A stretch of DNA of 20,284 nucleotides from Quadrisphaera sp. (GTDB taxonomy: Bacteria; Actinomycetota; Actinomycetes; Actinomycetales; Quadrisphaeraceae): assembly GCA_029258695.1 (NCBI GenBank), contig JARIBR010000104.1, forward strand, positions 1 through 20,284, in the 5' to 3' direction. Both the position numbers and the translations under genes were made by a program. Each line of letters starts with the position of its first letter. Positions within the stretch are counted from its first letter, which is position 1. Shown in pieces: positions 13,916 through 20,284 of this stretch. The notes beneath the pieces were generated by a model that worked only from the letters and a program-made list of their open reading frames with translations, searched no databases and was not told where the DNA came from.

Positions 13916-14842
13916 CTGACGGCAGCCCACCCCGGGGACGCACCGTCTCGCGAGCCCCGCGTCACGAGCCACCGGGGCGGCGGGGTGGTCGTGGGCTACG
14001 ACGGCTCGGTGACGTCTCGCCGAGCGCTCGAGTGGGCGGCCCGGGAGGCCGGGCGACGGCGGTCGCGGTTGATGGTGCTCCACGTCGTCGACGTCCACGC
14101 GGGGATCTCCCGGAGCCCCGAGCTGCTCATCCGCTACGTCCGAGGGGTCGGGTCCCCGCTCGCGGAGGACGGTGCCCGGTTGGCCCGCACCACCGACGGG
14201 GCGCCGAGGCCCGAGCACGTGCACCGCGCCGTGAGGGTCGGCAGCCCGACGGACTCCCTGCTGCGCGCGAGCGCGGAGGCCGACCTCCTGGTGGTCGGCA
14301 GCCACGGCCGCGGGTCCGTGGGCGCAGCGCTCCTGGGCTCCGTGGCGTCCGGCGTGAGCGCGCAGGCGGCCTGTCCGGTGGTGGTGCACCGGGACCCCGA
14401 GGCATCGCCCGGCTCGTGCGGACCGGTGGTGGTCGGCGTCGACGGGTCCCGGGCGGCGGCGTCCGCGATCCCGCTCGCCGCAGCGACGGCGGAGCGCTCG
14501 GGTGCGCGGCTGATCGCGGTCGCAGCGTGGGCTCCGCGGACGCTGTCGGGGACGGGCCACGGCAGCCTCGACGACGAGCGCAGCGCCACGCTCGCCCTCG
14601 AGGCCGTCGGGGCGAGCGTCGCCGCGGCGGTCGGTGGCGCCCGCCTCTCACCGGACCTCGAGGTACGGGCGGTCAGGGGGCCGGCGGACGACGTCCTGGT
14701 CACCGAGGGCGCCCGGGCGAGCCTCGTCGTCGTCGGCGCCCGCGGACGAGGCTTCGTGCGCGCGTCGCTGCTCGGCTCCGTGAGCCAGGCGGTGCTCCAC
14801 CGGGCGAGCTGCCCGGTGGCTGTGGTGCGGCGCGACGGCTGA
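13913..14842 (+). CDS. Third tandem-domain universal stress protein
   Basis: A protein of 309 aa from GTG 13913. This is the only start in the open frame before domain 1; no ribosome binding site precedes it. Domain 1 begins GVVVGYDGSVTSRRALEWAA and contains VVGSHGRGSVGAALLGSVAS; domain 2 begins VVVGVDGSRAAASAIPLAAA and contains VVGARGRGFVRASLLGSVSQ, then CPVAVVRRDG. Both have the ATP-binding signature. An unusual insert in domain 1 (ISRSPELLIRYVRGVGSPLA) follows beta-2. The protein is a paralogue of the two preceding USPs, giving a cluster of three genes and six domains. The start codon lies inside a 14-bp tandem repeat, so expression may depend on coupling to the gene upstream. The gap to the sulfur operon (14843-14974) contains a palindromic operator. 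Confidence 0.9.
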   Translation: MLTAAHPGDAPSREPRVTSHRGGGVVVGYDGSVTSRRALEWAAREAGRRRSRLMVLHVVDVHAGISRSPELLIRYVRGVGSPLAEDGARLARTTDGAPRPEHVHRAVRVGSPTDSLLRASAEADLLVVGSHGRGSVGAALLGSVASGVSAQAACPVVVHRDPEASPGSCGPVVVGVDGSRAAASAIPLAAATAERSGARLIAVAAWAPRTLSGTGHGSLDDERSATLALEAVGASVAAAVGGARLSPDLEVRAVRGPADDVLVTEGARASLVVVGARGRGFVRASLLGSVSQAVLHRASCPVAVVRRDG

Positions 14843-14927
14843 CACCTCGGGGCCACCTCCTCGGTGCCGGCACGCCGCCACCAGCCCCGACGACCGCGGG
14901 CGCTCCACACCCGGTGACCTCCGGACC

Positions 14928-14947
14928 CGTAATGTACGGTCATTACG
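14928..14947. promoter_or_regulatory. AT-rich palindromic operator of the sulfur operon
   Basis: CGTAATG-TACGGT-CATTACG has perfect 7-bp arms around a 6-bp spacer, centred about 37 bp before ATG 14975. It is one of the most AT-rich spots in the window. TAATGT (14930-14935) inside it fits a -10 element, so a bound repressor would block the promoter. The GntR/UTRA regulator encoded in the operon is the nearest candidate ligand; a TetR- or ArsR-type regulator elsewhere is possible. Confidence 0.65.
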
Positions 14948-14974
14948 AGAGTCATCGAGGTCGGGAGGCCACTC

Positions 14975-16396
14975 ATGATCACCGTGGACGTCATCAGCAC
15001 CGACGAGCTGGGGGACCGCAGCTACGTGGTCCACGACGGCGAGGTCGCCGTCGTCGTCGATCCCCAGCGCGACGTCGACCGCGTGCACGACGTGCTCGAG
15101 CGCGCCGGGGTCGCCGTCTCGCTCGTGGTCGAGACCCACCGCCACAACGACTACGTCAGTGGCGGCTACGCCCCGGCCCGGGAGACCGGGGCCCGCTACG
15201 TGGTTCCCGCCGGCGAGGACGTCACCGTCGGGGACGTGCGCGTGGGTGACGGCGACGAGCTGGAGGCCGGCTCGATGACGGTGCTGGTGCGCGCGACGCC
15301 CGGGCACACCCACGGGCACGTCGCCTACGTGGTCAGCGGCGGCCCCGGTGAGGCGCAGCCCCCGGCGCTGTTCTCCGGCGGGTCGCTGCTCTACGGCAGC
15401 GTCGGGCGCACCGACCTGCTGGGCGCCGACGACACCGAGGGCCTGACCCGCGACCAGTTCCGCTCCGTGCGCCGCCTCGCCGGCGAGCTGCCCGACGAGA
15501 CGCCGGTCTACCCCACCCACGGGTTCGGCTCGTTCTGCTCCTCGGGCCCGGCCACCGGCGGGGACTCCAGCACCATCGGCGTCGAGAAGGGCCGCAACGA
15601 CGCCCTGCTCGTCGAGGACGAGGACGCGTTCGTGGACCAGCTCGTCGCGGGCCTGAGCGCGTACCCCGCCTACTACGCGCACATGGGCGCCCGCAACCGC
15701 AGCGGCCCGGGCGCCCCGGACCTCTCCCCCGTCGACGAGGTGGACCCCGAGCAGGTGCGCCAGCGCGTGAAGGCCGGGGAGTGGGTGGTGGACCTGCGGG
15801 AGCGACGCACCTTCGCCGCCGCCCACCTGGGAGGCTCGATCTCCATCGCCCTCGGCACCCAGTTCGCCACGTACCTCGGCTGGCTGATCCCGTGGGGCAC
15901 CCCGCTGACGCTGATCGCGGACACACCCGAGGAGGTCGCCGACGCCCAGCGCCAGCTGGTGCGCATCGGCATCGAGCGCCCCGCCGGCGCCTCGACCGCC
16001 GGCGTCGAGACCCTCGCCGGCGAGCGGGGCACCCGCTCCTACCCCGTCGCGAGCTTCGCCGACCTCGCGACGCGCCGCGACGCCGACGCGCAGAACGCCG
16101 CGGGGCGGGGCCACGGTCACGACGACGGGCGGCCGTGGACCGTGCTGGACGTCCGCCGCGACGACGAGCACGCCGTCGACGCCGTCCCCGACGCCGTGCA
16201 CGTCCCGCTGCACTCGCTGCTCCAGCGCCTCGACGAGGTGCCGGACGTCACGCTGTGGGTGCACTGCGCCAGCGGGTTCCGGTCCTCGATCGCCGCGAGC
16301 CTGCTGGCCCGCGCGGGCCGGGACGTGGTGCTCGTCGACGACGACTTCTCCGAAGCCGTGGAGCTCGGCCTCACCGCCGGCGCCGACGCGCGCTGA
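14975..16396 (+). CDS. MBL-fold / double-rhodanese protein, persulfide dioxygenase-like
   Basis: A protein of 473 aa; ATG 14975 follows GGGAGG by 6 nt. The MBL domain (1 to about 245) has THRHNDYVSGG (54-64), the variant of THxHxDH seen in ETHE1-like rhodanese fusions, then PGHTHGHVAYVV (109-120), SGGSLLYGSVGRTDL and YPTHGFGSFC (180-188). These supply the His/Asp iron ligands of persulfide dioxygenases, which oxidise glutathione- or other thiol-persulfide to sulfite. Rhodanese 1 (about 255-340) has ADTPEE where the catalytic Cys loop should be, so it is inactive. Rhodanese 2 (about 385-470) has C431ASGFRS, an intact active loop. A His-rich linker (GRGHGHDDGR) joins them. In actinobacteria the thiol could be mycothiol. 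First gene of the operon; the palindrome upstream probably controls it. Confidence 0.88.
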   Translation: MITVDVISTDELGDRSYVVHDGEVAVVVDPQRDVDRVHDVLERAGVAVSLVVETHRHNDYVSGGYAPARETGARYVVPAGEDVTVGDVRVGDGDELEAGSMTVLVRATPGHTHGHVAYVVSGGPGEAQPPALFSGGSLLYGSVGRTDLLGADDTEGLTRDQFRSVRRLAGELPDETPVYPTHGFGSFCSSGPATGGDSSTIGVEKGRNDALLVEDEDAFVDQLVAGLSAYPAYYAHMGARNRSGPGAPDLSPVDEVDPEQVRQRVKAGEWVVDLRERRTFAAAHLGGSISIALGTQFATYLGWLIPWGTPLTLIADTPEEVADAQRQLVRIGIERPAGASTAGVETLAGERGTRSYPVASFADLATRRDADAQNAAGRGHGHDDGRPWTVLDVRRDDEHAVDAVPDAVHVPLHSLLQRLDEVPDVTLWVHCASGFRSSIAASLLARAGRDVVLVDDDFSEAVELGLTAGADAR

Positions 16397-16489
16397 CCGT
16401 CCCGGCCGCACCCGGCACCACGCACCCGTCGCCCCGCAGCCCGCACCCGTGACCCCGCGCACCCGTACCGACCATCCCGGGAGGACCCC

Positions 16490-17059
16490 ATGACCGTCCC
16501 CACCATGACCAGCGACACCCTGCGCGCCCGCACCAGCACGGGCCTCGTGCCCGGCGCCGCGGACGGCCTGCAGCTCATCGACGTCCGCACGCCGGGGGAG
16601 TTCGCCGCCGGCAGCGTGCCGGGGGCCCGCAACCTGCCGCTGGAGCGCATCGGCGACCACACGGACGAGCTGCGCGCGGGCGGCGAGACGGTCCTGGTCT
16701 GCCGCACCGGGCGCCGCGCCCACCAGGCCGCGCGGGCCCTCGTGGCTGCCGGCATCAGCCCCGTCACGGTGCTCGACGGCGGGCTCGAGGCCTACGCCAC
16801 GTCCGCGCCGACCGGTGAGGACACCTCGGCCGGGCTGCCCGCGGCGATGCGTGCCGGGTGGGGTCTCGAGCGACAGGTCCGTCTGGTCGCCGGCAGCCTC
16901 GTCGCCTCCAGCATCCTCGCGAGCATCTGGCGGCCGCGGGCGCGCTTCCTCGCCGGCGCCGTCGGCACCGGGCTGACCGTGGCCGCGCTGACCAACACGT
17001 GCGCGATGGGCCGCACGCTCTCCGCGCTGCCGTTCAACCGGCCCCGCGCGCGGCAGTGA
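16490..17059 (+). CDS. Membrane-anchored rhodanese with DUF2892-type tail
   Basis: A protein of 189 aa; ATG 16490 follows GGGAGG by 5 nt. Residues 12-110 are a rhodanese domain (LQLIDVRTPGEFAAGSVPGA, then LVC71RTGRRAHQAARAL and LDGGLEAY). The single active Cys carries sulfur as a persulfide. Residues about 120-189 contain two hydrophobic segments and end TNTCAMGRTLSALPFNRPR, the signature of the DUF2892 (YgaP-like) membrane domain, in which a Cys in the second helix may take part in sulfur or thiocyanate passage. This arrangement matches E. coli YgaP. It would place sulfur transfer at the inner membrane, next to the exporter encoded later. The 93-bp gap before it holds no gene. Its TGA overlaps the GTG of the regulator gene. 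Confidence 0.9.
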   Translation: MTVPTMTSDTLRARTSTGLVPGAADGLQLIDVRTPGEFAAGSVPGARNLPLERIGDHTDELRAGGETVLVCRTGRRAHQAARALVAAGISPVTVLDGGLEAYATSAPTGEDTSAGLPAAMRAGWGLERQVRLVAGSLVASSILASIWRPRARFLAGAVGTGLTVAALTNTCAMGRTLSALPFNRPRARQ

Positions 17060-17886
17060 CGGAGGCCACCGGAGCAGCCACCGGTGAGGGAGTGCCCGCC
17101 GGTGGGGCAGGGGGCGCCGCCGCGCGGCTGCCCGACCGCGGCTCACGCACCCCGGCGTGGGCCCAGGTCGAGGCCGACGTGCGGCGCCGCCTGGACGCCG
17201 GGGCCTTCACCGACGGCGTCCCCGGCGAGCACGCCCTCGCCCAGGAGTACGGCGTCAGCCGCCAGACGGTGCGCCAGGCGCTGCGCTCGCTGCGCGAGGC
17301 CGGCACCCTGCTCGCCCGTCGCGGCAAGCCCTCGCGGGTGGCCCCGTCCATCACCCAGCCGCTCGGAGCGCTCTACAGCCTCGTCGACTCCGTCCGCGCC
17401 GCCGGCATGAGCCAGCGCAGCGAGGTGAGGGCGCTGGACGTCGTCGCCGACGCGGCGGCGGCGGCCGCGCTCGGGCTGCCCGCCGACACGGACCTGGTGC
17501 ACCTCGCCCGCCTGCGCTTCGCCGACGACGAGCCGCTCGCCCTCGACGAGGCGTGGCTGCCCGCCCACCTGGCGCGCCAGCTGCTGGACGCCGACCTCAC
17601 CCACACCGCCCTGTACGCCGAGCTCGCGGCGCGGTGCGGGATCACGGTGCGCGGCGGGAGGGAGGAGCTGCGCGCCGTCGTCCTGGACGCCGGCGACGCC
17701 GACCTCCTCGCGGTGGCGCCCGGGAGCCCGGCCTTCCTCGTCGAACGGCTCGGGTGCGCCGACGGGGTGCCCGTCGAGCACCGCCGCAGCCTCGTGCGCG
17801 CCGACCGCTTCAGCGTCAGCGCCGACTTCACCCCGAGCTCGGGGTACCACCTCCAGCTCGACGCCCACCACACCCGGAGGTCCTGA
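17056..17886 (+). CDS. GntR-family transcriptional regulator, HutC-type (UTRA domain)
   Basis: A protein of 276 aa; GTG 17056 overlaps the preceding stop (GTGA). A Gly/Ala-rich leader of about 32 residues is followed by a winged helix-turn-helix (33-95): VEADVRRRLDAGAFTDGVPG, then EHALAQEYGVSRQTVRQALR and EAGTLLARRGKPSRV, the GntR signature. The rest (about 110-270) resembles the UTRA effector domain: VRAAGMSQRSEV, LARLRFADDEPLALDEAWLP, FLVERLGCADGVPVEHRRSL and the end FTPSSGYHLQL. UTRA domains bind small effectors, often sugars or organic acids. Its position inside a sulfur-oxidation operon, where an ArsR- or CsoR-type persulfide sensor would be expected, is unusual. The protein has very few Cys residues, so direct thiol sensing is doubtful. 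Confidence 0.9.
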   Translation: MTEATGAATGEGVPAGGAGGAAARLPDRGSRTPAWAQVEADVRRRLDAGAFTDGVPGEHALAQEYGVSRQTVRQALRSLREAGTLLARRGKPSRVAPSITQPLGALYSLVDSVRAAGMSQRSEVRALDVVADAAAAAALGLPADTDLVHLARLRFADDEPLALDEAWLPAHLARQLLDADLTHTALYAELAARCGITVRGGREELRAVVLDAGDADLLAVAPGSPAFLVERLGCADGVPVEHRRSLVRADRFSVSADFTPSSGYHLQLDAHHTRRS

Positions 17887-17887
17887 C

Positions 17888-18235
17888 ATGTTCCACGCCG
17901 TCCCTGCCGTCGACGCCTGCTCCGCCGACAAGCTCCTCGAGCAGGGCGCCGTCCTGCTCGACGTCCGCGAGGACGACGAGTGGGCCGCCGGCCACGCGCC
18001 CCGAGCGCTCCACGTGCCCCTGAGGGACATCAGCAAGGGCGAGCTCCCGCCGGGCGTGGAGCCGGGCGACGTCGTGGTGACGGTGTGCCGCTCGGGGATG
18101 CGCTCGGCCAAGGCCGCCAAGCGGCTGCGCTCTGCGGGGGTCGACGTCCACAACCTCGACGGCGGCATGAGCGCCTGGGCCCGCGCCGGGCTGCCGGTCC
18201 GCCGTGACGGCGGGGCGCCCGGCACCGTGGCGTGA
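17888..18235 (+). CDS. Single-domain rhodanese sulfurtransferase
   Basis: A protein of 115 aa; GGAGG overlapping the end of the regulator gene lies 8 nt before ATG 17888. The rhodanese fold is complete: AVLLDVREDDEWAAGHAPRA (CH2A-like), VTVC67RSGMRSAKAAKRL with the active Cys and the C-x-x-G-x-R loop, and LDGGMSAWARAGLPV (CH2B-like). Small rhodaneses like this (GlpE/PspE type) move sulfane sulfur from persulfides or thiosulfate to thiols or cyanide in the cytosol. No signal peptide is seen. With the persulfide dioxygenase and membrane rhodanese it would form a relay from sulfane sulfur to sulfite. Its TGA overlaps the GTG of the exporter gene. Confidence 0.93.
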   Translation: MFHAVPAVDACSADKLLEQGAVLLDVREDDEWAAGHAPRALHVPLRDISKGELPPGVEPGDVVVTVCRSGMRSAKAAKRLRSAGVDVHNLDGGMSAWARAGLPVRRDGGAPGTVA

Positions 18236-18999
18236 TCCAGGTCGTGGCCGCCGCCGGCCTCGGCGCGGTCGTCGGCCTGGTCCTCGGTGCCCTCGGCGGC
18301 GGCGGAGCGATCCTCACCGTCCCCGCGATGGTCTACCTCCTCGACGTCCCTGCGCAGGCGGCGACCACGGCCAGCCTGGTCGTGGTGGGCGTCGCCTCCG
18401 CCACCAGCGCCGTGCTGCACGCCCGCGCCGGCGCCGTGCGATGGCGGACCGCGCTGGTCTTCGTCGCCACCGGCATCCCCGCGTCGCTGCTCGGTACCTG
18501 GGCGAACCGTGGCGTGGACCCGCGGCTGCTCCTGACCGTCTTCGCCACCGTCATGCTTCTCTCCGCGGCCGCCATGGTCCGGGGCCTGGCCACGCGCCGG
18601 CGGGACGTCCCCGGCGGCGCGCCGCGACGCGCGGTGCCCGCAGTGGTGGTCGGCGGGACCGTCACCGGGTTCCTCACCGGGTTCCTCGGGGTCGGGGGCG
18701 GCTTCGTCATCGTGCCGGCGCTCGTGATCGCCCTCGGCCTCGCCATGCCGGTCGCCGTCGGGACCTCGCTGGTCGTCATCGCCCTGAACTCCGTGGTCGC
18801 CCTGGTCGCGCGGGCCGGCACCCTGGCGGTGGACTGGTCGATCGTGGTGCCCTTCACCGCCGGCGCGGTGCTCGCCTCCGCCCTGGGACGGCCCATCACC
18901 TCGCGGCTCCCGGCGCGCGTCCTCCAGGGCGCCTTCGCCGGGCTGCTCGTGGTCGTCGCGGTCGCGGTCCTCCTCGACTCGACCGGCGTGATCGGCTGA
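18232..18999 (+). CDS. TauE/SafE family anion exporter
   Basis: A protein of 255 aa from GTG 18232, overlapping the rhodanese stop (GTGA). It has eight hydrophobic segments in two related halves. Each half starts with a Gly-rich re-entrant motif: GLVLGALGGGGAILTVPAMV and GFLTGFLGVGGGFVIVPALV, the hallmark G-x-x-[GS]-x-x-x-G-x-G-G-[GA]-x-x-x-x-P of the TauE/SafE (sulfite/sulfonate exporter, formerly DUF81) family. Co-location with persulfide oxidation genes supports export of sulfite or another sulfur oxyanion, though members also move sulfolactate, sulfoacetate and thiosulfate. It is the last gene of the operon; a hairpin lies between its stop and the convergent purC stop. Confidence 0.93.
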   Translation: MIQVVAAAGLGAVVGLVLGALGGGGAILTVPAMVYLLDVPAQAATTASLVVVGVASATSAVLHARAGAVRWRTALVFVATGIPASLLGTWANRGVDPRLLLTVFATVMLLSAAAMVRGLATRRRDVPGGAPRRAVPAVVVGGTVTGFLTGFLGVGGGFVIVPALVIALGLAMPVAVGTSLVVIALNSVVALVARAGTLAVDWSIVVPFTAGAVLASALGRPITSRLPARVLQGAFAGLLVVVAVAVLLDSTGVIG

Positions 19000-19002
19000 G
19001 CA

Positions 19003-19024
19003 GACCAGCCCCGGACCAGCCCCG
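19003..19024. repeat. Two tandem 11-bp copies after the exporter gene
   Basis: GACCAGCCCCG at 19003-19013 and 19014-19024, immediately after the exporter stop codon. A related GATCAGCCCC occurs at 19036-19045. No function is evident. Confidence 0.7.
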
Positions 19025-19029
19025 GGTCG

Positions 19030-19050
19030 GACCTGGATCAGCCCCAGGTC
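19030..19050. terminator. Hairpin between convergent exporter and purC genes
   Basis: GACCTGG (19030-19036) and CCAGGTC (19044-19050) are perfect 7-bp arms around a 7-nt loop. It overlaps the last codons of purC (stop 19038-19040) and lies 30 nt past the exporter stop, so it is a plausible terminator for the exporter transcript and less clearly for purC. Confidence 0.45.
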
Positions 19051-20018
19051 AGTCCGGTGAGCCGCTCGTAGGTCTCCACGTAGCGGGCGCGCGTGGCCTC
19101 GACCACGTCGCCCGGCAGCGGCGGGGGCGGCTCACCGGTGAACCGGTTCCACCCGGAGGCGTCGGAGACGAGCCAGTCGCGGACGAACTGCTTGTCGAAC
19201 CCCGCGCCGGGTCGCGGGTCCTCCGCGGGCCAGAACCTCGAGGAGTCCGGGGTGAGCAGCTCGTCGCCGACCGTCAGCGTCGACGGGTCCCACGGCTGGC
19301 CCTGGTCGGCCGGGGGCTCACCCGTGAGCCCGAGCTCGAGCTTGGTGTCCACGAGCACCAGTCCCCGCTCGGCCGCGAGCGCCGACGCCCGCCCGTACAC
19401 CCCGAGGGTGACCTCCTTGAGCCGGTCCGCGAGGGCCTCGCCGAGGTCGGTGGCGACCTCCGCGAAGGTGGTGTTCTCGTCGTGCGCGCCGGCGGGGGCC
19501 TTCGTCGCGGGGGTGAACAGCGGCGCGGCGAGGCGGTCGCCGTCGTCCAGGCTCTCGGGCAGCTCGATGCCGGCGATCGCTCCGGTGGCCCGGTAGTCCG
19601 CGAGGCCGGAGCCGGTGAGGTAGCCGCGGGCCACGCACTCGACGGGCACCATGGCCAGGCGCCGGCAGACCATGGCGCGCCCCGCCACCGCGTCCGGCAC
19701 GGCGCCGCCGTCGGCGACGGCCCGTCGGTCCAGCACGTGGTGGCCGACGCCCAGGTCCCAGCCGACGAGCTGGTCGAACCACCAGAGGCTCAGCGCGGTG
19801 AGGATCGCGCCCTTGTCCGGCACGGGGGTGGGCAGGACGTGGTCGTAGGCGCTGATGCGGTCGCTGGCGACGAGCAGCAGGCGGGCTCCCTCCGAGGTCT
19901 CCCCTGCGCCGGCGGTGTCCTCGGTGTAGACGTCGCGGACCTTCCCGGAGTGCAGCAGCGTCCACCCGTCGAGGGACGCGGCGGGTGGTGCGTCAGCGGG
20001 GTTCGGTACGTCAGCCAC
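19038..20018 (-). CDS. purC: Phosphoribosylaminoimidazole-succinocarboxamide synthase (SAICAR synthetase), PurC
   Basis: A protein of 326 aa, somewhat longer than the bacterial norm and of the larger actinobacterial/yeast-like form. The enzyme joins CAIR and aspartate using ATP to make SAICAR in purine synthesis. Motifs visible: LLHSGKVRDVYTED (ATP loop), LLLVASDRISAYDHVLPTPV, PDKGAILTALSLWWFDQLVG, ECVARGYLTGSGLADYRATG, AGAHDENTTF and LVDTKLELGLTGE. GTG 20018 has no ribosome binding site; CAGACT ends exactly 6 nt upstream, so a leaderless transcript is likely. It has the same orientation as purS-purQ, which lie about 14 kb further along in the direction of transcription. Confidence 0.97.
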   Translation of the reverse strand: MADVPNPADAPPAASLDGWTLLHSGKVRDVYTEDTAGAGETSEGARLLLVASDRISAYDHVLPTPVPDKGAILTALSLWWFDQLVGWDLGVGHHVLDRRAVADGGAVPDAVAGRAMVCRRLAMVPVECVARGYLTGSGLADYRATGAIAGIELPESLDDGDRLAAPLFTPATKAPAGAHDENTTFAEVATDLGEALADRLKEVTLGVYGRASALAAERGLVLVDTKLELGLTGEPPADQGQPWDPSTLTVGDELLTPDSSRFWPAEDPRPGAGFDKQFVRDWLVSDASGWNRFTGEPPPPLPGDVVEATRARYVETYERLTGLTWG

Positions 20019-20024
20019 CCCGTC

Positions 20025-20030
20025 AGTCTG
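20025..20030 (-). promoter_or_regulatory. -10 element of a leaderless purC transcript
   Basis: CAGACT on the minus strand keeps A2 and T6 of the -10 consensus and is separated by six bases (GACGGG) from GTG 20018. The -35 position falls within the left arm of the large inverted repeat at 20039-20065. Confidence 0.5.
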
Positions 20031-20038
20031 TCGCCCCC

Positions 20039-20136
20039 GCGGTGATCATGGGCGTTCACCCCCTTCGGCTCCGGGGAAAGGGGGTGAACGCCCATGATCA
20101 CCGCCCGGGTGAGGGGTGAACGCCCATGATCACCGC
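20039..20136. repeat. Perfect 27-bp inverted repeat plus a third copy of its core
   Basis: Arms 20039-20065 and 20078-20104 are perfect reverse complements around a 12-nt loop. A further direct copy of the right-arm 24-mer lies at 20113-20136, 32 bp after the second. The shared core is GTGAACGCCCATGATCACC, which contains TGATCA. The rest of the 249-bp gap between purC and the next gene (20137-20267) shows only GC-rich DNA and a ribosome binding site. Confidence 0.95.
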
Positions 20137-20267
20137 GGATGGGAGGCGGGTGGTGGGCATCCGGCTCCGGGGCTCCGGCGCTCAGGGGCGGGACCGGGCA
20201 CCCGGTGCGACCATGGATGTGGGGCGCCCGACGCCGTGACGCCCGCACCAGCATCGAGGGAGCCACC

Positions 20268-20284
20268 ATGACCCTGACGGACCG
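20268..20284 (+). CDS. Start of a plus-strand gene running off the window
   Basis: ATG 20268 follows GAGGGAG by about 6 nt and reads Met-Thr-Leu-Thr-Asp before the edge. The frame is open but only five full codons are visible, so nothing can be said of its product. It is divergent from purC. Confidence 0.4.

Noticed and set aside
14843..14974. Riboswitch (SAM or other sulfur-linked) before the sulfur operon
   Set aside because: The leader after the likely start is only about 30 nt and shows no conserved fold; the palindrome looks like a protein-binding site.
14648..17146. Very long open frame on the minus strand opposite the sulfur genes
   Set aside because: It is antisense to several well-recognised genes, has the Gly/Arg/Ala/Val/Asp composition of a GC-rich shadow frame and no domain.
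5338..18999. Mobile island with defined ends
   Set aside because: No integrase, transposase, tRNA or direct-repeat ends are visible and base composition looks even, so only a synteny question remains.
20039..20104. Large hairpin as the purC terminator
   Set aside because: purC is transcribed away from it; the hairpin is upstream of the purC start, so it cannot end that transcript.
20039..20136. CRISPR array
   Set aside because: Only three copies, one inverted, with spacings of 12 and 8 nt and no cas genes.

Overview
The window is very GC-rich, densely packed DNA with overlapping start and stop codons, frequent GTG starts and several apparently leaderless genes. Together with the gene families (a SigE-family ECF sigma factor, tandem-domain universal stress proteins, a GabD1-type dehydrogenase, separate purS and purQ) this points to an actinobacterium. 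I cannot fix the genus from sequence alone. No tRNA, rRNA, CRISPR array, transposase or phage gene was seen, and no gene-free stretch exceeds 300 bases. The longest gaps are about 249 bp at the right end and about 185 bp between two divergent stress genes.

Left part (1-5230). The 3' end of a thiamine-diphosphate enzyme on the plus strand converges on a minus-strand gene train. In transcription order the train is purS, purQ, a small one-TM protein, a degenerate sigma-like protein, a one-TM putative anti-sigma factor, a SigE-family sigma factor and a secreted DUF4214-type repeat protein. All but one of the junctions overlap by 1-4 bases. The sigma operon carries two copies of a bipartite element, GCTGCAAC-N18-CGTC: one before the operon, the other inside the end of the sigma gene just before the secreted-protein gene. 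They look like target promoters of the encoded sigma factor.

Middle part (5231-11733). It holds a small metallo-beta-lactamase-fold hydrolase, a flavoprotein disulfide reductase-like enzyme, a GabD1-type semialdehyde dehydrogenase overlapping an AI-2E-family membrane protein, and an MFS transporter. A perfect (GGCGCTGG)5 array with five G4 tracts follows the hydrolase stop codon.

Stress and sulfur part (11734-18999). Three two-domain universal stress proteins, two of them divergent, are followed by a five-gene sulfur operon: a persulfide-dioxygenase-like MBL-rhodanese protein, a rhodanese with a membrane tail, a GntR/UTRA regulator, a single-domain rhodanese and a TauE/SafE exporter. A perfect AT-rich palindrome lies just upstream and is the obvious candidate operator. 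The likely role is oxidation of persulfide or sulfide sulfur and export of sulfite or related anions.

Right part (19000-20284). purC lies on the minus strand, in the same orientation as purS-purQ, so the 5231-19037 block separates purine genes that are usually near neighbours. Upstream of purC is a perfect 27-bp inverted repeat plus a third copy of the same 24-mer, then the start of another plus-strand gene.
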